From assembly GCF_004102745.1 (NCBI RefSeq), contig NZ_RLII01000001.1, positions 186,001-250,000 of the forward strand: 64,000 nt of DNA, in the 5' to 3' direction. Position 1 is the first letter of the stretch; each line of letters opens with the position of its first letter. This document shows, one piece after another, positions 63,095 to 64,000 of this stretch. Below the pieces are notes generated by a model. That model did no database searches and was not told the DNA's origin. It saw nothing but the letters and a program-made list of their open reading frames with translations. The position numbers and the translations under genes were made by a program. This stretch comes from Acetivibrio mesophilus (lineage in GTDB: Bacteria; Bacillota; Clostridia; Acetivibrionales; Acetivibrionaceae).

Positions 63095-64000
63095 ATGAAG
63101 AAAAGAATTATCCCACTTTTATTGGCAGCAATTTTGCTCATGGGCATGGTGCCTACTGCGTCAATGGCAGCCAAACCGGAATACACTTCAGAGAACGAGC
63201 CAGTGTATCTTGGCACCGAAGCAGAGTATCAAACTACTCTTGATACCATGTTTGACGAAAACGGCCTGCGAAAGGTAAGAGTGGGTTTTTACAGCAACAA
63301 TGGAGTACTCAATGAAAAATATGGTTTAGTCAACAAATATGGTAATTTTGTGGTACAGCCAATCTATGATGAAATAAAGCTTTATGCATTCAACGAAGAT
63401 TATAACTACGATGTCGAAGAAACGATTTTGCCCCAATATTTTATCGGCGGATACACTCAGGCAGTACGAGATGGTAAAATGGGCCTTCTCAATACAAGAG
63501 GAGAGGAGGTAATTCCCTGTCAGTACGACTTTGTAAGTTTGCCTTCCGAAGGAATGTGCCGCGTGTTCAATGATATACCGGGCAGCTATTACTCGTATCT
63601 TGGATACTGGAATCTGGAGCAAAACAGAGAGGTCGTAAAACCTAGCAAATATGTCACCTTGGAGAAGAATAACAGGATCGGCTCTCCTGAAACCAGCAAG
63701 AAAAAGCCAACTGGCGATTACCTTGCGGTCCATGACTTTATAGAGGGCTATGCCATGGTTTTTACAGAGGCAAGGGTCGATGTCTCCGGGCTCTCATACA
63801 TGGCAACGATCATAGATAAAAACGGTAAGGATATTTTTGGAAAGTCATATTTTGTCTATGACTTTGGAAACACTTATGCAAATTACCCGCAAAAAGGCCC
63901 GTATTTGAGCTATCAGGTGCCTATAACCATTAAGGATCGTACTTTTACCAAGAAAGACGATTCAAATTGGAGAAAAACATTAACCTTTAATACATATGCC
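63095..64000 (+). CDS. Secreted WG-repeat protein, 3' end outside window
   Basis: The frame is open from ATG 63095 to the last base (302 codons). Residues 1-27 are a signal peptide (MKKRIIPLLLAAILLMGMVPTASMAA). The mature part has WG-repeat features: KYGLVNKYGNFVVQPIYDEI, then DGKMGLLNTRGEEVIPCQYDFV and IIDKNGKDIF. WG repeats are beta-propeller-like units common in clostridial secreted proteins of unknown role. AAAGGAGGCG precedes it, 14 bases after the ricin-domain gene, so the two are co-transcribed and may act together outside the cell. Confidence 0.85.
   Translation, partial: MKKRIIPLLLAAILLMGMVPTASMAAKPEYTSENEPVYLGTEAEYQTTLDTMFDENGLRKVRVGFYSNNGVLNEKYGLVNKYGNFVVQPIYDEIKLYAFNEDYNYDVEETILPQYFIGGYTQAVRDGKMGLLNTRGEEVIPCQYDFVSLPSEGMCRVFNDIPGSYYSYLGYWNLEQNREVVKPSKYVTLEKNNRIGSPETSKKKPTGDYLAVHDFIEGYAMVFTEARVDVSGLSYMATIIDKNGKDIFGKSYFVYDFGNTYANYPQKGPYLSYQVPITIKDRTFTKKDDSNWRKTLTFNTYA

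Noticed and set aside
1-64000. CRISPR array or tRNA/rRNA genes
   Set aside because: No regularly spaced direct repeats and no tRNA or rRNA-like segments were seen on either strand by eye.

Overview
The window reads as a low-GC Firmicutes chromosome, most likely from class Clostridia. The evidence is AT-rich codon use, strong AGGAGG-type ribosome binding sites, PadR/DUF2812, LytTR/DUF3021 and BceAB-like regulator-transporter modules, an anaerobe-type MinD-ferredoxin/NifX cluster, and secreted WG-repeat and ricin-lectin proteins. No species can be named from the sequence alone. Almost everything is on the + strand; only the two chromate-transporter halves are on the - strand.

Region 1 (1-12,090) is a type 1 BREX phage-defence operon in the order brxA (5' end outside the window), brxB, brxC, pglX, pglZ, brxL, ending in a strong terminator. 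Region 2 (12,134-21,062) is an accessory patch. It holds an IS21-type element (istA/istB), the C-terminal stump of a large serine recombinase, and a cassette of five genes: a small HTH protein, a DUF262+HNH nuclease-like protein, and a three-gene operon of unrecognised proteins. A second, more decayed serine-recombinase stump follows. The cassette sits beside BREX and between two recombinase tails, and it is the best candidate here for a little-described defence system.

Region 3 (21,063-27,330) is a cofactor/iron-sulphur type cluster: DUF134 regulator, two NifX/NifB-like small proteins, two MinD ATPases carrying ferredoxin cysteines, a metallo-beta-lactamase-fold protein, an internally deleted mrp and a C_GCAxxG_C_C protein cut by a stop codon. 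A convergent pair of half-size chromate transporters follows. Region 4 (27,731-36,331) holds an autoregulated-looking PadR-DUF2812 pair, then an ABC transporter, a lipoprotein Ntn-hydrolase and a two-component system that look like one functional unit. Region 5 (36,332-46,710) mixes intact metabolic genes (CoA-disulfide-reductase/rhodanese fusion, phosphoesterase, pirin, pterin synthase homologue, esterase, GNAT) with many wrecks (McrB-like N-terminus, Fur regulator, flavin reductase, IS256 transposase, glycosyltransferase, GNAT).

Region 6 (46,743-64,000) has a second two-component/ABC export module, a flavodoxin, a GNAT-nucleotidyltransferase pair whose decayed paralogue lies about 6.7 kb upstream, a ParB-motif-containing unknown, a LytTR-DUF3021-ABC module, a membrane-anchored alpha/beta hydrolase and two secreted proteins. 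The second secreted gene runs off the right edge. The many pseudogenes, several of them single-base losses, suggest either real gene decay in an accessory zone or uncorrected homopolymer errors in the assembly.
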